From Paraconexibacter algicola (GTDB taxonomy: Bacteria; Actinomycetota; Thermoleophilia; Solirubrobacterales; Solirubrobacteraceae): a stretch of DNA of 64,000 nt. Where the stretch lies: positions 1,054,001 through 1,118,000 of the forward strand of contig NZ_PYYB01000001.1 in the NCBI RefSeq assembly GCF_003044185.1. Reading direction: 5' to 3'. The notes under the pieces are model-generated. The model saw nothing but the letters and a program-made list of their open reading frames with translations, was not told where the DNA came from and ran no database searches. Shown piece after piece: positions 56,962-64,000 of this stretch. Positions within the stretch are counted from its first letter, which is position 1; the number at the start of each line of letters is the position of its first letter. The position numbers were made by a program, and so were the translations under genes.

Positions 56962-57930
56962 GTGAGCCCCGTCGAGCAGCGCCACCGGATGATCCGCCTC
57001 GTGCGGCTGTCGGTGCTCGCCGCGGTGGCGACGATCGCGCTGAAGACGGCCGCGTGGGCGGTCACCGGGTCGGTTGGCCTCCTGTCCGACGCGGCCGAAT
57101 CGCTCGTGAACCTCGTGGCCGCGCTCGTCGCGCTGTTCGTCGTGCACTGGTCCACGCAGCCGCCCGACGAGGAGCACGCCTACGGGCACGAGAAGGCCGG
57201 CTACCTGTCGGCGGGCCTGGAGGGCGGCCTGATCCTGCTGGCCGCGGGCACGATCGGGTACGGCGCGGTCGACCGGCTGATCGACCCGCAGGAGCTCGAC
57301 AGCGTCGGGATCGGCCTGGCGGTGAGCGCGGTCGCGACCGTGATCAACCTCGTGATGGCCCGGGCGCTGATCCGCACCGGGCGCGCGTACGCGTCGATCA
57401 CGCTGGAGGCGGACGGCAGGCACCTGCTGACCGACGTCTGGACCTCGGTCGGGGTCGCCGTCGGCATCGTGCTCGTCGTCGTCACCGGCTGGGAGCGGCT
57501 GGACCCGATCATCGCCCTGCTCGTCGCGGCGAACATCGTCGTCACGGGGGTCGGCCTGATCCGGCGCTCGACGAGCGGCCTGATGGACAAGGCGCTGGAG
57601 CCCGACGAGCTCGCGCGCGTGACCGCGGTGCTCGACCGTCACCGCTGCGCGGAGGTCGAGTTCCACGCGCTGCGGACCCGCCGGTCCGGGCCGCGCGCGT
57701 TCGTGTCGGTGCACGTGCTCGTCCCGGGCTCGTGGAGCGTGCAGCACGGTCACGACGTGATCGAGGGGATCGAGGCGGACCTGCGGGCCGCGATCCCGCA
57801 CGGGCTGACGACGATCTTCACGCACCTCGAGCCGATCGAGGACCCGGTGTCGTTCGCCGACCGCGACCTCGACCGCCGCGACGGCGGACCGGCGGACGCC
57901 GCGGCCGCGCCGGACGCGCGGCGCGGCTGA
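56962..57930 (+). CDS. Cation diffusion facilitator family transporter
   Basis: 322 residues from GTG 56962. Six membrane helices; metal-site helix 2 has SVGLLSDAAESLVN, followed by HAYGHEKAGYLSAG, and helix 5 has GRHLLTDVWTSVG (His and Asp ligands), so the FieF/ZitB-type tetrahedral site is complete. The C-terminal cytoplasmic domain has VEFHALRTRRSGPRAFVSVHVLVPG and HLEP. It exports Zn, Fe or similar divalent metal against protons. It lies next to a DtxR-type metal regulator gene (convergent, 6-base gap). CACGAT lies six bases before the GTG. Confidence 0.93.
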   Translation: MSPVEQRHRMIRLVRLSVLAAVATIALKTAAWAVTGSVGLLSDAAESLVNLVAALVALFVVHWSTQPPDEEHAYGHEKAGYLSAGLEGGLILLAAGTIGYGAVDRLIDPQELDSVGIGLAVSAVATVINLVMARALIRTGRAYASITLEADGRHLLTDVWTSVGVAVGIVLVVVTGWERLDPIIALLVAANIVVTGVGLIRRSTSGLMDKALEPDELARVTAVLDRHRCAEVEFHALRTRRSGPRAFVSVHVLVPGSWSVQHGHDVIEGIEADLRAAIPHGLTTIFTHLEPIEDPVSFADRDLDRRDGGPADAAAAPDARRG

Positions 57931-57936
57931 CCGCGC

Positions 57937-58626
57937 TCAGCCCGCGGTGACGAACACGTGGCTGGCGGCGCGGTCGCCGACGACGAGCTCGTCGCGGCCG
58001 AGCGTCACGGTCACGTGCCCGGCGGCGGGCTGCACGTCGCGCACGGCGAGGTCGGCGCCCGGCACGAGGCCCGCGCCGAACAGCCAGCGCACGAGCTCCG
58101 GGTCGCTCTCGACGACGCCGACGACCGCGCAGCGCGTCCCGGCCTCGAGCTCGACGAGCCGGCGCAGCGCGCCCGCCTCGGCGCGCTCGTCGGCGGCGCC
58201 GACCGGCCAGCCGTGCGGGCAGCGGCCCGGGGAGCCGAGCCGCTCGTGCAGGCGGTCGACGAGCTCGGGGGTGAACGCGTCGCGCATCTCGACGGCCATC
58301 GGGTGCACCTCGGCCGGGTCGTAGCCGAGCATGTCGACGAGGAACGTCTCGATCACGCGGGTGGCGCGGACGCCGCTCTCCGCCAGCGCGATGCCCTCCG
58401 GGGTGAGGGCCAGGGCACGGCCGGGCCCGCGCTCGACGAGGCCCTGCTCGTCGAGGCGGCGGAGCATCTCGCCGGCCGAGGCGCGCGAGACCCCGAGGCG
58501 CTCGGCGACGCGCGCGGCGATCGGCGTGGCCGCCTCGGAGGGCCGGTAGACGCCGACCGGGAACAGGAGGCCGTAGAGGACCTCGACGTAGTCGACGGCC
58601 CGGGAGTTGCCGCGTGGCGCGCTCAC
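57937..58626 (-). CDS. DtxR/MntR-family metal-dependent transcriptional regulator
   Basis: 229 residues from GTG 58626. The N-terminal winged helix has VDYVEVLYGLLFPVG, ARVAERLGVSRASAGEMLRRL and EQGLVERGPGRALALTPEG. The dimerisation/metal domain has RVIETFLVDMLGYDPAEVHPMAVEM (split), keeping the Glu/His metal-site residues, then GSPGRCPHG. A C-terminal FeoA/SH3-like domain follows (AVVGVVESDPELVRWL ... GRDELVVGDRAASHVFV). It represses genes when Fe or Mn is bound. TAGGAT lies six bases before the start; a TTAGG-n4-CCTAA palindrome lies 72 bases upstream on the side of the divergent SirB1-like gene. Confidence 0.92.
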   Translation of the reverse strand: MSAPRGNSRAVDYVEVLYGLLFPVGVYRPSEAATPIAARVAERLGVSRASAGEMLRRLDEQGLVERGPGRALALTPEGIALAESGVRATRVIETFLVDMLGYDPAEVHPMAVEMRDAFTPELVDRLHERLGSPGRCPHGWPVGAADERAEAGALRRLVELEAGTRCAVVGVVESDPELVRWLFGAGLVPGADLAVRDVQPAAGHVTVTLGRDELVVGDRAASHVFVTAG

Positions 58627-58697
58627 CGGCCCATCCTACGTCGCGACCGGGCGGGTCGAGGCGCCCGGTCCGGCAATCCCGATCGTTGCGGTTTGTA

Positions 58698-58711
58698 TTA
58701 GGGTGGCCTAA
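58698..58711. promoter_or_regulatory. DtxR/IdeR-type box TTAGGGTGGCCTAA
   Basis: Perfect TTAGG/CCTAA inverted repeat with 4-base spacer, the core of the DtxR consensus, overlapping TATTAG (58696-58701), a possible -10. It lies 36 bases before the SirB1-like ATG and 72 bases from the dtxR-type gene encoded divergently. A weaker copy lies before the HtaA genes (20569). Confidence 0.6.
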
Positions 58712-58746
58712 GCTCCGCCGACCGTCCGCCACCCGGGAACACCGCC

Positions 58747-59322
58747 ATGACCTGCACCACCGACCGCTGCGCCACCGCCGCCGACTGCACCCGGCACGTC
58801 GCGCTGCTCCTCGCCGGGGACCGCGGCACCGCCGCCGCGCGCTCCGCGGCGGCCGCCGACGCCGCCCTCGACGACCTGGCGGCCGCGCTGCGCGCCTGCC
58901 GCTCGGGCTCCGCCGCGCGCGAGCTGCGCGCCTGCGCCGCCGTGCTGGCCGAGCGGTTCACGGTCGACCTCGGCGGCACGCCCGCCACGCTCGCCCCCGA
59001 CCGGGTCCTCGCCCGCGGTGCCGGCGCCCCGCTCGTGCTCGGCGCGATCGCCGTCACCGCCGCGCGCCGTGGCGGCGTCGCGCTCGGCCTGCTCGCCGGT
59101 CCCCACGGGCGCTACGCGGTCGCGCACGCCACCTACCCCAAGCCGCTCGTGCTCGACCTGCAGGAGGGCTTCGCGCTGCAGGACGTCGGGGGCCGCGAGT
59201 CGCTGCACCGCTGGCTCTGCGCGCACGAGACCGCGCAGCGCGTCGCCGAGCTGCGCCGCAGCGGCCGGCGCAAGGACGCCCGCACCGTGGCGCCCGCCGC
59301 GGCGCCGGCGCTCAGCAGCTGA
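58747..59322 (+). CDS. SirB1/transglutaminase-like protein with Cys-rich N-terminus, probably iron-regulated
   Basis: 191 residues. No confident family name, but RVLARGAGAPLVLGAIAVTAARRGGVALGLLAGPHGRYAV ... PLVLDLQEGFAL follows the layout of SirB1-type transglutaminase-like domains (VLxRRxGxPLxLxxIYxxVAxRxGL, PxHFLVR, LIDPFxGG); quoted here only as short landmarks, the match is by eye. The catalytic His would be in GPHGRY; the Cys is not at the usual site. The N-terminus has three closely spaced Cys (MTCTTDRCATAADC), which might bind iron or haem. Alternative: an unrelated protein. A DtxR-type box 36 bases upstream and the divergent dtxR-type gene suggest iron control. It overlaps the next convergent gene by 11 bases. 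Confidence 0.55.
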   Translation: MTCTTDRCATAADCTRHVALLLAGDRGTAAARSAAAADAALDDLAAALRACRSGSAARELRACAAVLAERFTVDLGGTPATLAPDRVLARGAGAPLVLGAIAVTAARRGGVALGLLAGPHGRYAVAHATYPKPLVLDLQEGFALQDVGGRESLHRWLCAHETAQRVAELRRSGRRKDARTVAPAAAPALSS

Positions 59323-60895
59323 CGCCGGCCACGAACGTCCGGTTGCGTGCGACCTCGCGGAACCCGTCGGGGAGCCGGTTGGTCGTGCGCGGGGTGCCGT
59401 CCGCCCGGCCGATGCGCCGCACGTTCTTCTCCCCCACCGCGACCAGCGCCACGCCGGTGCTCGGCAGCAGGCCCGCGGCGCGGCGGCGGTCGTCGGAGCG
59501 GGCGATGACGTCGGCCTCACCGACGTCGAGCACCCAGCGCGTGTCCGGCACGAGCCGGTAGTTCGGCAGCGTCACCGGGCCGCAGCGCAGTCCGTCCTGC
59601 ACCGCGGGCACCGCGAGGACCGCCTCGAGGTCGTCGTGCACCGCCCGCAGGTAGCGCAGCTCGGTCGCGAACCGGCCGGGGGCGTCGGCCTTCACGACCG
59701 CGACCGCGAGGACGCCGAGGACCGCGCCGGCGATCGCGCCGCCCCGCCAGAGCGCGCGGCGGGCGTGCCCGGCGTCCAGGAGGGTCCACCCCGCGAGCGC
59801 GATCGCGGCGAACAGGCACAGCGCGACGACCGGGACCGTGAGGTAGCGCGGCAGGATCGACAGGCCGGCCACGCCGACGCCGACGAACGTGATCGCCCCG
59901 GCCCCGAACAGGGCGGCGAGGACGTGCAGGGCGCGCAGCCCCAGCGGGCGCGCGGCGAGCAGGCACAGCGCGATCCCGCCGAGCGCCGCCGCCGCGACGG
60001 GCGGGCGGGCGGTGTCCGACAGGAACGAGACGAAGGCGCGCGGCACGGCCGCGATGCCGCGGTCGCGGCCCAGCGCCTCGGCGAGCGCGCTGGTGGAGTT
60101 GAGCGAGAACAGCGGGTCGCCGGTGACCGCGAGGTCGCTCAGCGCCCACAGGACGGGCGCGACGAGGACGCCGGCGAGCAGGCCCGGCCGGGCGAGGGCA
60201 TCGCGCGGCCCGACCGCGGCGCGCCACGGCGTGCCCGCGGCGAGCGCGGCCCGCACGCGCGCCGCCGGTCCGTGCCACAGCCACAGCAGCCCGGCGAGCA
60301 CCCACGCCTCGGGGCGCAGCAGGCCGGCGAGGACCAGCAACAGCATCGGAAGACCCGCCCCGGGCTGTCCATCTCCCGCCCCCGGAGGGGCGGTGAATGT
60401 CCGTTCACCGCCGGGTGGCCGGGGAGTCGCCCGGGGGCGCCGGGCCTCCAGGGCGGCCGCCCACAGGACGAGGGCCAGGAACGGGACGTCGACGTAGCCG
60501 CGGGCGGCGAACAGCAGGAACGCGAACGAGGAGCCCACGAGCGCCGCGGCGACCGCCCCGACCGGCCGGTTGGCGACCGCGGTCCCGAGCCGGTAGACCG
60601 CCCAGCACAGCAGCACGTGGCTGACCGCGGCGAGCACGACGACCGCGCGGTCCGCGTCGTCGCCGAAGAGGACGCCGAGCACGAGCCCGACGAGGTTCCA
60701 CAGCGGATGCTGGGTCGGGGCGGCGTACGCCTCGAAGCTCGGCAGCACCCCGTCGGCGAGCTCGCGCCCCCAGACCAGGGCGTAGTAGCTGTCGTAGTTC
60801 GGGTAGGTCGGGACGAGCAGCGCCGCGACGAGCGCCGCGACCGCGAGCGCCCCGAAGACGAGCCGCTCGGTCCGCGCGTCAGGCCGGGACGGCAT
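59312..60895 (-). CDS. Membrane glycosyltransferase-like (GT39/PMT-type) protein
   Basis: 527 residues from ATG 60895; GTG 60916 adds seven. About 11-12 membrane helices. The first loop (PTYPNYDSYYALVWGRELADG) has an Asp in the position of the catalytic Asp of GT-C/PMT-type enzymes, and TQHPLWNLVGLVLG follows as in dolichol/undecaprenyl-phosphate mannosyltransferase-like proteins. A soluble C-terminal part of about 120 residues contains VTLPNYRLVPDTRWVLDVGEAD. A Pro/Gly-rich loop (about 158-190) is encoded by DNA with a 24-base hairpin and looks like an insertion. It overlaps the O-antigen ligase-like gene by 17 bases, so both serve glycan transfer outside the membrane. Confidence 0.72.
   Translation of the reverse strand: MPSRPDARTERLVFGALAVAALVAALLVPTYPNYDSYYALVWGRELADGVLPSFEAYAAPTQHPLWNLVGLVLGVLFGDDADRAVVVLAAVSHVLLCWAVYRLGTAVANRPVGAVAAALVGSSFAFLLFAARGYVDVPFLALVLWAAALEARRPRATPRPPGGERTFTAPPGAGDGQPGAGLPMLLLVLAGLLRPEAWVLAGLLWLWHGPAARVRAALAAGTPWRAAVGPRDALARPGLLAGVLVAPVLWALSDLAVTGDPLFSLNSTSALAEALGRDRGIAAVPRAFVSFLSDTARPPVAAAALGGIALCLLAARPLGLRALHVLAALFGAGAITFVGVGVAGLSILPRYLTVPVVALCLFAAIALAGWTLLDAGHARRALWRGGAIAGAVLGVLAVAVVKADAPGRFATELRYLRAVHDDLEAVLAVPAVQDGLRCGPVTLPNYRLVPDTRWVLDVGEADVIARSDDRRRAAGLLPSTGVALVAVGEKNVRRIGRADGTPRTTNRLPDGFREVARNRTFVAGVSC
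60389..60412. repeat. Hairpin-forming inverted repeat inside a coding sequence
   Basis: GGCGGTGAA-n6-TTCACCGCC, perfect 9-base arms, within a Pro/Gly-rich cytoplasmic or periplasmic loop of the GT39-like gene. It may be a small in-frame repeat insertion; only one copy was found in the window. Confidence 0.4.
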
Positions 60896-62381
60896 CGGCG
60901 TCGACGTCGGCCGCACGGGGGCGACGGGCGGGCGGCGCCGCGCGCCACAGGGCGGTGCCGACCGCCAGCAGCGCCCAGGCCAGCGGGTCCTCCAGGAACG
61001 CGGCGTAGACCATCGTGTGCAGCAGCAGCGCGCAGAACGCCGCGCCGACCACGGCGCGCGGCAGCGACCGCGACGCGCCGCGCAGCAGCCGCGACAGCGC
61101 CGCCGCCAGCAGCGCGAGGTACACGGCCAGGCCGACGACGCCCTGCTCGGCGGCGACCGTGATCGGGATCGTGTGCGAGGCGCTCGCGGCGCGCGCCGCG
61201 GAGGCGCCCTCGCGGCGCCGGTACTCGCGGGCGAACGAGCCCGAGCCCTGCCCGAGCACCGGCGCGTCCCCGACCAGGCCGACGCCGCCCTCGATCAGGT
61301 CGTAGCGACCGCTCGTCGCGTTGTCGGCGCTCTCGGCGTCGCCGAGGTCGAGGTTGATGAGGCCCGGGGCGAGCAGGACGAGCAGCAGCCCGGCGACGAG
61401 CAGGCCGCCGGCCCCGATCGCGGCGCGCCGCGGGTTCCAGCGCAGGCCGCCGAGCACCGCCAGGCCGAGCAGCAGCGCCGCGAACGAGGACTGCGAGAGC
61501 GTCAGCACGAGGCCCGCCCACAGCAGCGCGAGCGCGGCGGCGGTGCGGACGACGTCGGTGCGGTCGCGCGCCCACAGCAGCACGCCTGCCAGGCCGAGCA
61601 TCACGATCGCCAGGAAGCGCCCGTAGATGTTCGGGTCGAAGAACAGCGAGTTGACGCGGAAGTAGTCCTCGAGCTGGTTGCTCGCGAGCACCTTCGGGTT
61701 CAGCAGCAGCTGCTTGGTGCCGTACTCGTAGAAGCCGATCAGCACGAGCGCCGCGGCGAGCCCGACGAGCACGAGCAGGCAGCGGCGCAGCAGCTCGGTC
61801 GTCCACGCCACACGACCGAGCAGCAGGAACAGCGCCGCGAACGGCACGTAGAAGAACACGAGCTGCTCGAGCGCGTGGTCGACGTCGGAGGAGTACGCGG
61901 TCTGCGCCGCGTAGAGCACGAGCGTCGCGCCGAGCAGCCACTCCAGGGCGCCGGGGCGCGGCTCGGACTCGGCGCCCGGGCCGGGACCGGCCGCGCGCAG
62001 CCGCGGCAGCGCGTACGCGAGCGCGCCGGCGGCGACGACGAGGTACAGCGGCAGCAGCAGGTTCGACGTCGACCCGCCGGCGCTGATCGGCACGCGGAAC
62101 GGGATCGCAGCGACGGCGGCGAGCGGGAACAGCTGCGGGCGGCGGTCGACGACGCGCGCCCCGACGGCGAGCACCGCGAGCCCCGCGAGCACGCCGACCG
62201 CCGCGAACGCGGGCCGGTCGCGCAGCGTCTCGAGCTGGGAGCTGTCCCAGATGTGCGCGACGAGGATGACCGGCGCGAGCGCGAGCGCCCCGAGCAGCGC
62301 GGCCGCGCGACCGCGCGGGCTCGGCGCGACGAGCGCGGCGGCCGCCAGCAGCGAGCAGACGATGAGCGCGGCGACGTCCAT
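60879..62381 (-). CDS. O-antigen ligase/polymerase-like membrane protein
   Basis: 500 residues with about 12 helices. The Wzy_C/WaaL pattern is visible: FYEYGTKQLLLNPKVLASNQLEDYF, VNSLFFDPNIYGRFLAIVMLGLAG, LTLSQSSFAALLLGLAVLG, a large loop with GRYDLIEGGVGLVGDAPVLGQGSGSF (G-x-G motif) and SHTIPITVAAEQGVVGL, where the conserved His of the ligase loop sits (pieces quoted). It would polymerise or ligate undecaprenyl-linked glycan outside the membrane. It starts at the base next to the stop of the upstream Ig-domain gene and overlaps the GT39-like gene downstream. Confidence 0.85.
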   Translation of the reverse strand: MDVAALIVCSLLAAAALVAPSPRGRAAALLGALALAPVILVAHIWDSSQLETLRDRPAFAAVGVLAGLAVLAVGARVVDRRPQLFPLAAVAAIPFRVPISAGGSTSNLLLPLYLVVAAGALAYALPRLRAAGPGPGAESEPRPGALEWLLGATLVLYAAQTAYSSDVDHALEQLVFFYVPFAALFLLLGRVAWTTELLRRCLLVLVGLAAALVLIGFYEYGTKQLLLNPKVLASNQLEDYFRVNSLFFDPNIYGRFLAIVMLGLAGVLLWARDRTDVVRTAAALALLWAGLVLTLSQSSFAALLLGLAVLGGLRWNPRRAAIGAGGLLVAGLLLVLLAPGLINLDLGDAESADNATSGRYDLIEGGVGLVGDAPVLGQGSGSFAREYRRREGASAARAASASHTIPITVAAEQGVVGLAVYLALLAAALSRLLRGASRSLPRAVVGAAFCALLLHTMVYAAFLEDPLAWALLAVGTALWRAAPPARRPRAADVDADAVPA

Positions 62382-64000
62382 CTACCGCGCCCTCGACAGG
62401 GTCCAGACGTTGCGCACGAGCGCGGCGAGCTCCGGCGAGGACGACAGCGCCGCGGGCAGCTCCGGCAGGCCGGTGCGGATCACGAGGCCGCGACCGAAGC
62501 GGGCGGCGACGATCACGGGCCGCGAGTTCGGGGTCACCGCGGCGGCGACGCGCTCGGCGCCGTCGCCGAGCGCCTGCACGGGCTCGATGACCCGCAGGCC
62601 GCGGAACTCGCCCTCGGTCCCGGCGAACAGGTCGATCTCGTCCTGGAAGTCGGTGAGCGTGACCGGCGCGCGGACGAGCGCGCCGAGCCGCGCGCCGAAC
62701 AGGTCGGTGGCCAGCGGGGCCGTCGGGTCGGTCAGCCGCAGCCGCGGGGTCTGGCGGACCTCGCGCTGCAGCGAGCGGGTGCCGAACAGCGTCACGGTGC
62801 CACCGGCGCGCGCGAACGCGCGCAGCGCCCGGCCCGCCCGCGGGTCGAGCCAGCGCACGTCCCCGGGCAGGATCACGCCCTGGTAGCCGTCGGCCAGCTG
62901 CGGGCCGCGACCGGCGGCGAGCGCCACGTCGGTGGTGACGTCGTAGCGGCGGCGCGTGCGGTCGAGGTGCGCCAGCAGCGGCGCCTCCCCCTGCGCGAAG
63001 CCGACGGGCAGGCCGTCGCCCGCACCGACGAGGATGCGCTGCAGGCGCACGGGCAGCCCGCGGTCCAGGACGTCGGGCAGGCCGTCGCCGTCGTCGTCGA
63101 CGGGGTTGCGGCCCTGCCAGGTCGTCGCCGGCAGGACGACGAGCACGCCGCGGGGCTCGGCGCGCGTGCCGATCGTCGGCGTCGACGGGCGCACGACCCA
63201 GGGCACGCGGACCCGTCGCGTCCGCGTGCGGACGGTCAGCAGGTAGACGCCGCCGCGCGTGTCCGAGGCCGGCGCGGTGATCGACAGCACCGCGCGGGTG
63301 TTCGGCCGGCCGCTGCGGGCCAGGACACGGCCCGGCTCGCCGAGCCGGCTGAGCGACCAGGTGTAGCGCTCCTGCCGGGCGTCGACGCCGAAGACGCCGC
63401 GCTCGCCGGCGCGGGTCGGCTCCAGCGGCGGCTGCACGCCGAGGTACCGGACGGTGATGCCGCCCCGGCCGGGGAACGGCTCCCCGTAGGTGGTGGTCGG
63501 CAGGCCGCGCCGGTCCAGCGGGACGCTCGTGCCGATGTTGCCGGCCTGGTCGCGGGCCTCGACGACGACGACGTACGTGCCCGGCGAGGCGTTGCGGCCG
63601 TCGGAGAGCCGGCCGTCCCACGGGAACGTGGTGGCGTCCGCGGGCAGGTCGGCGGGACCGTAGACGCGGCGGGTGGCGCCCGGCCCGGTCTTGAAGATCG
63701 TGACCTTCTTGCGCGGGTCCTTCCCGGCCGGGGCGGCGAAGCGCACGGTCGCGGGCTCGCCCTCGGGGTTGGGGAGCAGCTCCGGCCGCGGCCGGTCCGT
63801 GTCGGAGACCGGCCCGATCGACGTCACGCGGACGACGGGCGGCGTGGTGTCGAGCCGCACCGAGCGCTGGAAGACGATCGAGCGGCCCTGCTCGCGCAGC
63901 GTGAAGCGGTAGCGGTAGACGCCGTCCGGGGCGCGGCCGCCACCGTCGGTCTCGCCCTTCCAGAGCACGCGCGTGGGCGTGTAGCGCTCGACCGCGCCGT
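62382..64000 (-). CDS. Large secreted FlgD-type Ig-domain protein with C-terminal GATase-like domain, N-terminus outside window
   Basis: At least 539 residues; the frame stays open through base 64000 (reading RYTPTRVLWKGE at the edge), so the start is outside. Two FlgD-like Ig modules are seen: GRAPDGVYRYRFTLREQG and PWDGRLSDGRNASPGTYVVVVEARDQAGN (in part). A beta-rich linker follows, then a C-terminal ~230-residue domain with VLPATTWQGRNPVDDDGDGLPD, YQGVILPGDVRWLDPRAGRALRAFARAGGTVTLFG and GRGLVIRTGLPEL, resembling the class I glutamine-amidotransferase-like fold next to N,N-dimethylformamidase-type beta domains. The nucleophile Cys is absent. It is probably a surface protein tied to the glycan genes, which follow without a gap. 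Exact function unknown. Confidence 0.72.
   Translation of the reverse strand, partial: GAVERYTPTRVLWKGETDGGGRAPDGVYRYRFTLREQGRSIVFQRSVRLDTTPPVVRVTSIGPVSDTDRPRPELLPNPEGEPATVRFAAPAGKDPRKKVTIFKTGPGATRRVYGPADLPADATTFPWDGRLSDGRNASPGTYVVVVEARDQAGNIGTSVPLDRRGLPTTTYGEPFPGRGGITVRYLGVQPPLEPTRAGERGVFGVDARQERYTWSLSRLGEPGRVLARSGRPNTRAVLSITAPASDTRGGVYLLTVRTRTRRVRVPWVVRPSTPTIGTRAEPRGVLVVLPATTWQGRNPVDDDGDGLPDVLDRGLPVRLQRILVGAGDGLPVGFAQGEAPLLAHLDRTRRRYDVTTDVALAAGRGPQLADGYQGVILPGDVRWLDPRAGRALRAFARAGGTVTLFGTRSLQREVRQTPRLRLTDPTAPLATDLFGARLGALVRAPVTLTDFQDEIDLFAGTEGEFRGLRVIEPVQALGDGAERVAAAVTPNSRPVIVAARFGRGLVIRTGLPELPAALSSSPELAALVRNVWTLSRAR

Noticed and set aside
60139-63621. Open frame of 1160 codons on the minus strand
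   Set aside because: Runs out of frame through three genes with clear membrane-protein or domain signatures; composition is Arg/Ala/Gly/Pro shadow type.
1-64000. tRNA, rRNA or CRISPR loci
   Set aside because: No tRNA T-arm and anticodon-stem pattern, rRNA core sequence or regular repeat-spacer array was recognised by eye; a covariance-model search was not possible.

Overview
The window is very GC-rich, densely packed chromosomal DNA. Genes lie on both strands, often with 4-base ATGA or GTGA overlaps, and no gene-free stretch exceeds about 210 bases. Several features point to a high-GC actinobacterium: mycobacterial-type families (DUF4333 lipoprotein, LLM oxidoreductase, a DesA3-type desaturase with its reductase, PucR regulator), HtaA haem-binding domains, DUF3105, and many TANNNT boxes placed 6-9 bases before start codons as in leaderless mRNAs. 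A deep-branching soil lineage such as Thermoleophilia/Solirubrobacterales (Patulibacter, Conexibacter, Solirubrobacter) is my best guess. That is inference from gene content, not proof. No rRNA, tRNA, CRISPR array, transposase, integrase or phage gene was seen.

Layout. 1-3540: acyl-CoA carboxylase (biotin carboxylase cut by the window edge, plus carboxyltransferase) with a divergent TetR regulator and a palindrome between them. 3640-4566: an AbiEi/DUF559-like protein. 4627-8386: drug-type ABC exporter, phosphotriesterase-like hydrolase and HSL-type esterase. 8469-11236: a flavin/haem electron-transfer operon (small membrane protein, ApbE, ferric-reductase-like membrane protein, secreted Gly-rich protein). 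11281-16598: lipoprotein, LLM oxidoreductase, quinone reductase-like flavoprotein, acyl-CoA oxidase/dehydrogenase and epoxide hydrolase-like enzyme. 16742-20558: secreted Ig-like protein, glutaredoxin-like protein, acetyltransferase and a murein hydrolase. 20569-23015: two HtaA-domain proteins behind a DtxR-like box. 23065-27724: thiolase-like protein, a second AbiEi/DUF559-like gene bracketed by two identical 39-bp palindromic repeats, and transketolase.

27745-41972: fluoride channel pair, haloalkane dehalogenase, GyrI-like protein, CPA1 antiporter, short-chain dehydrogenase, a histidine kinase, an ECF sigma factor fused to its own anti-sigma-like zinc finger and membrane region, an alpha/beta hydrolase behind a perfect 16-bp palindrome, a degenerate-GGDEF/HD-GYP protein, DUF3105, ATP-grasp ligase, voltage-gated ion channel and cupin. 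42012-53766: an exopolysaccharide/glycan region (sugar transferase, four glycosyltransferases, flippase) mixed with DoxX, a reductase, a ZIP transporter and the desaturase/ferredoxin reductase/PucR module. 53770-56883: trypsin-like secreted protease divergent from an OmpR-type two-component system. 56962-59322: CDF metal transporter, DtxR regulator and a SirB1-like gene with an iron-box palindrome. 59312-64000: membrane glycosyltransferase-like protein, O-antigen ligase-like protein and a large secreted Ig-domain protein cut by the window edge.

How they fit together: metal homeostasis recurs (DtxR, CDF, ZIP, HtaA). The DtxR protein plausibly controls itself, the SirB1-like gene and the HtaA genes through TTAGG-n4-CCTWA boxes. 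The surface-glycan genes occur in two blocks that may serve one pathway. The most unusual structure is the nuclease-like/antitoxin-like cassette at 24589-25618.
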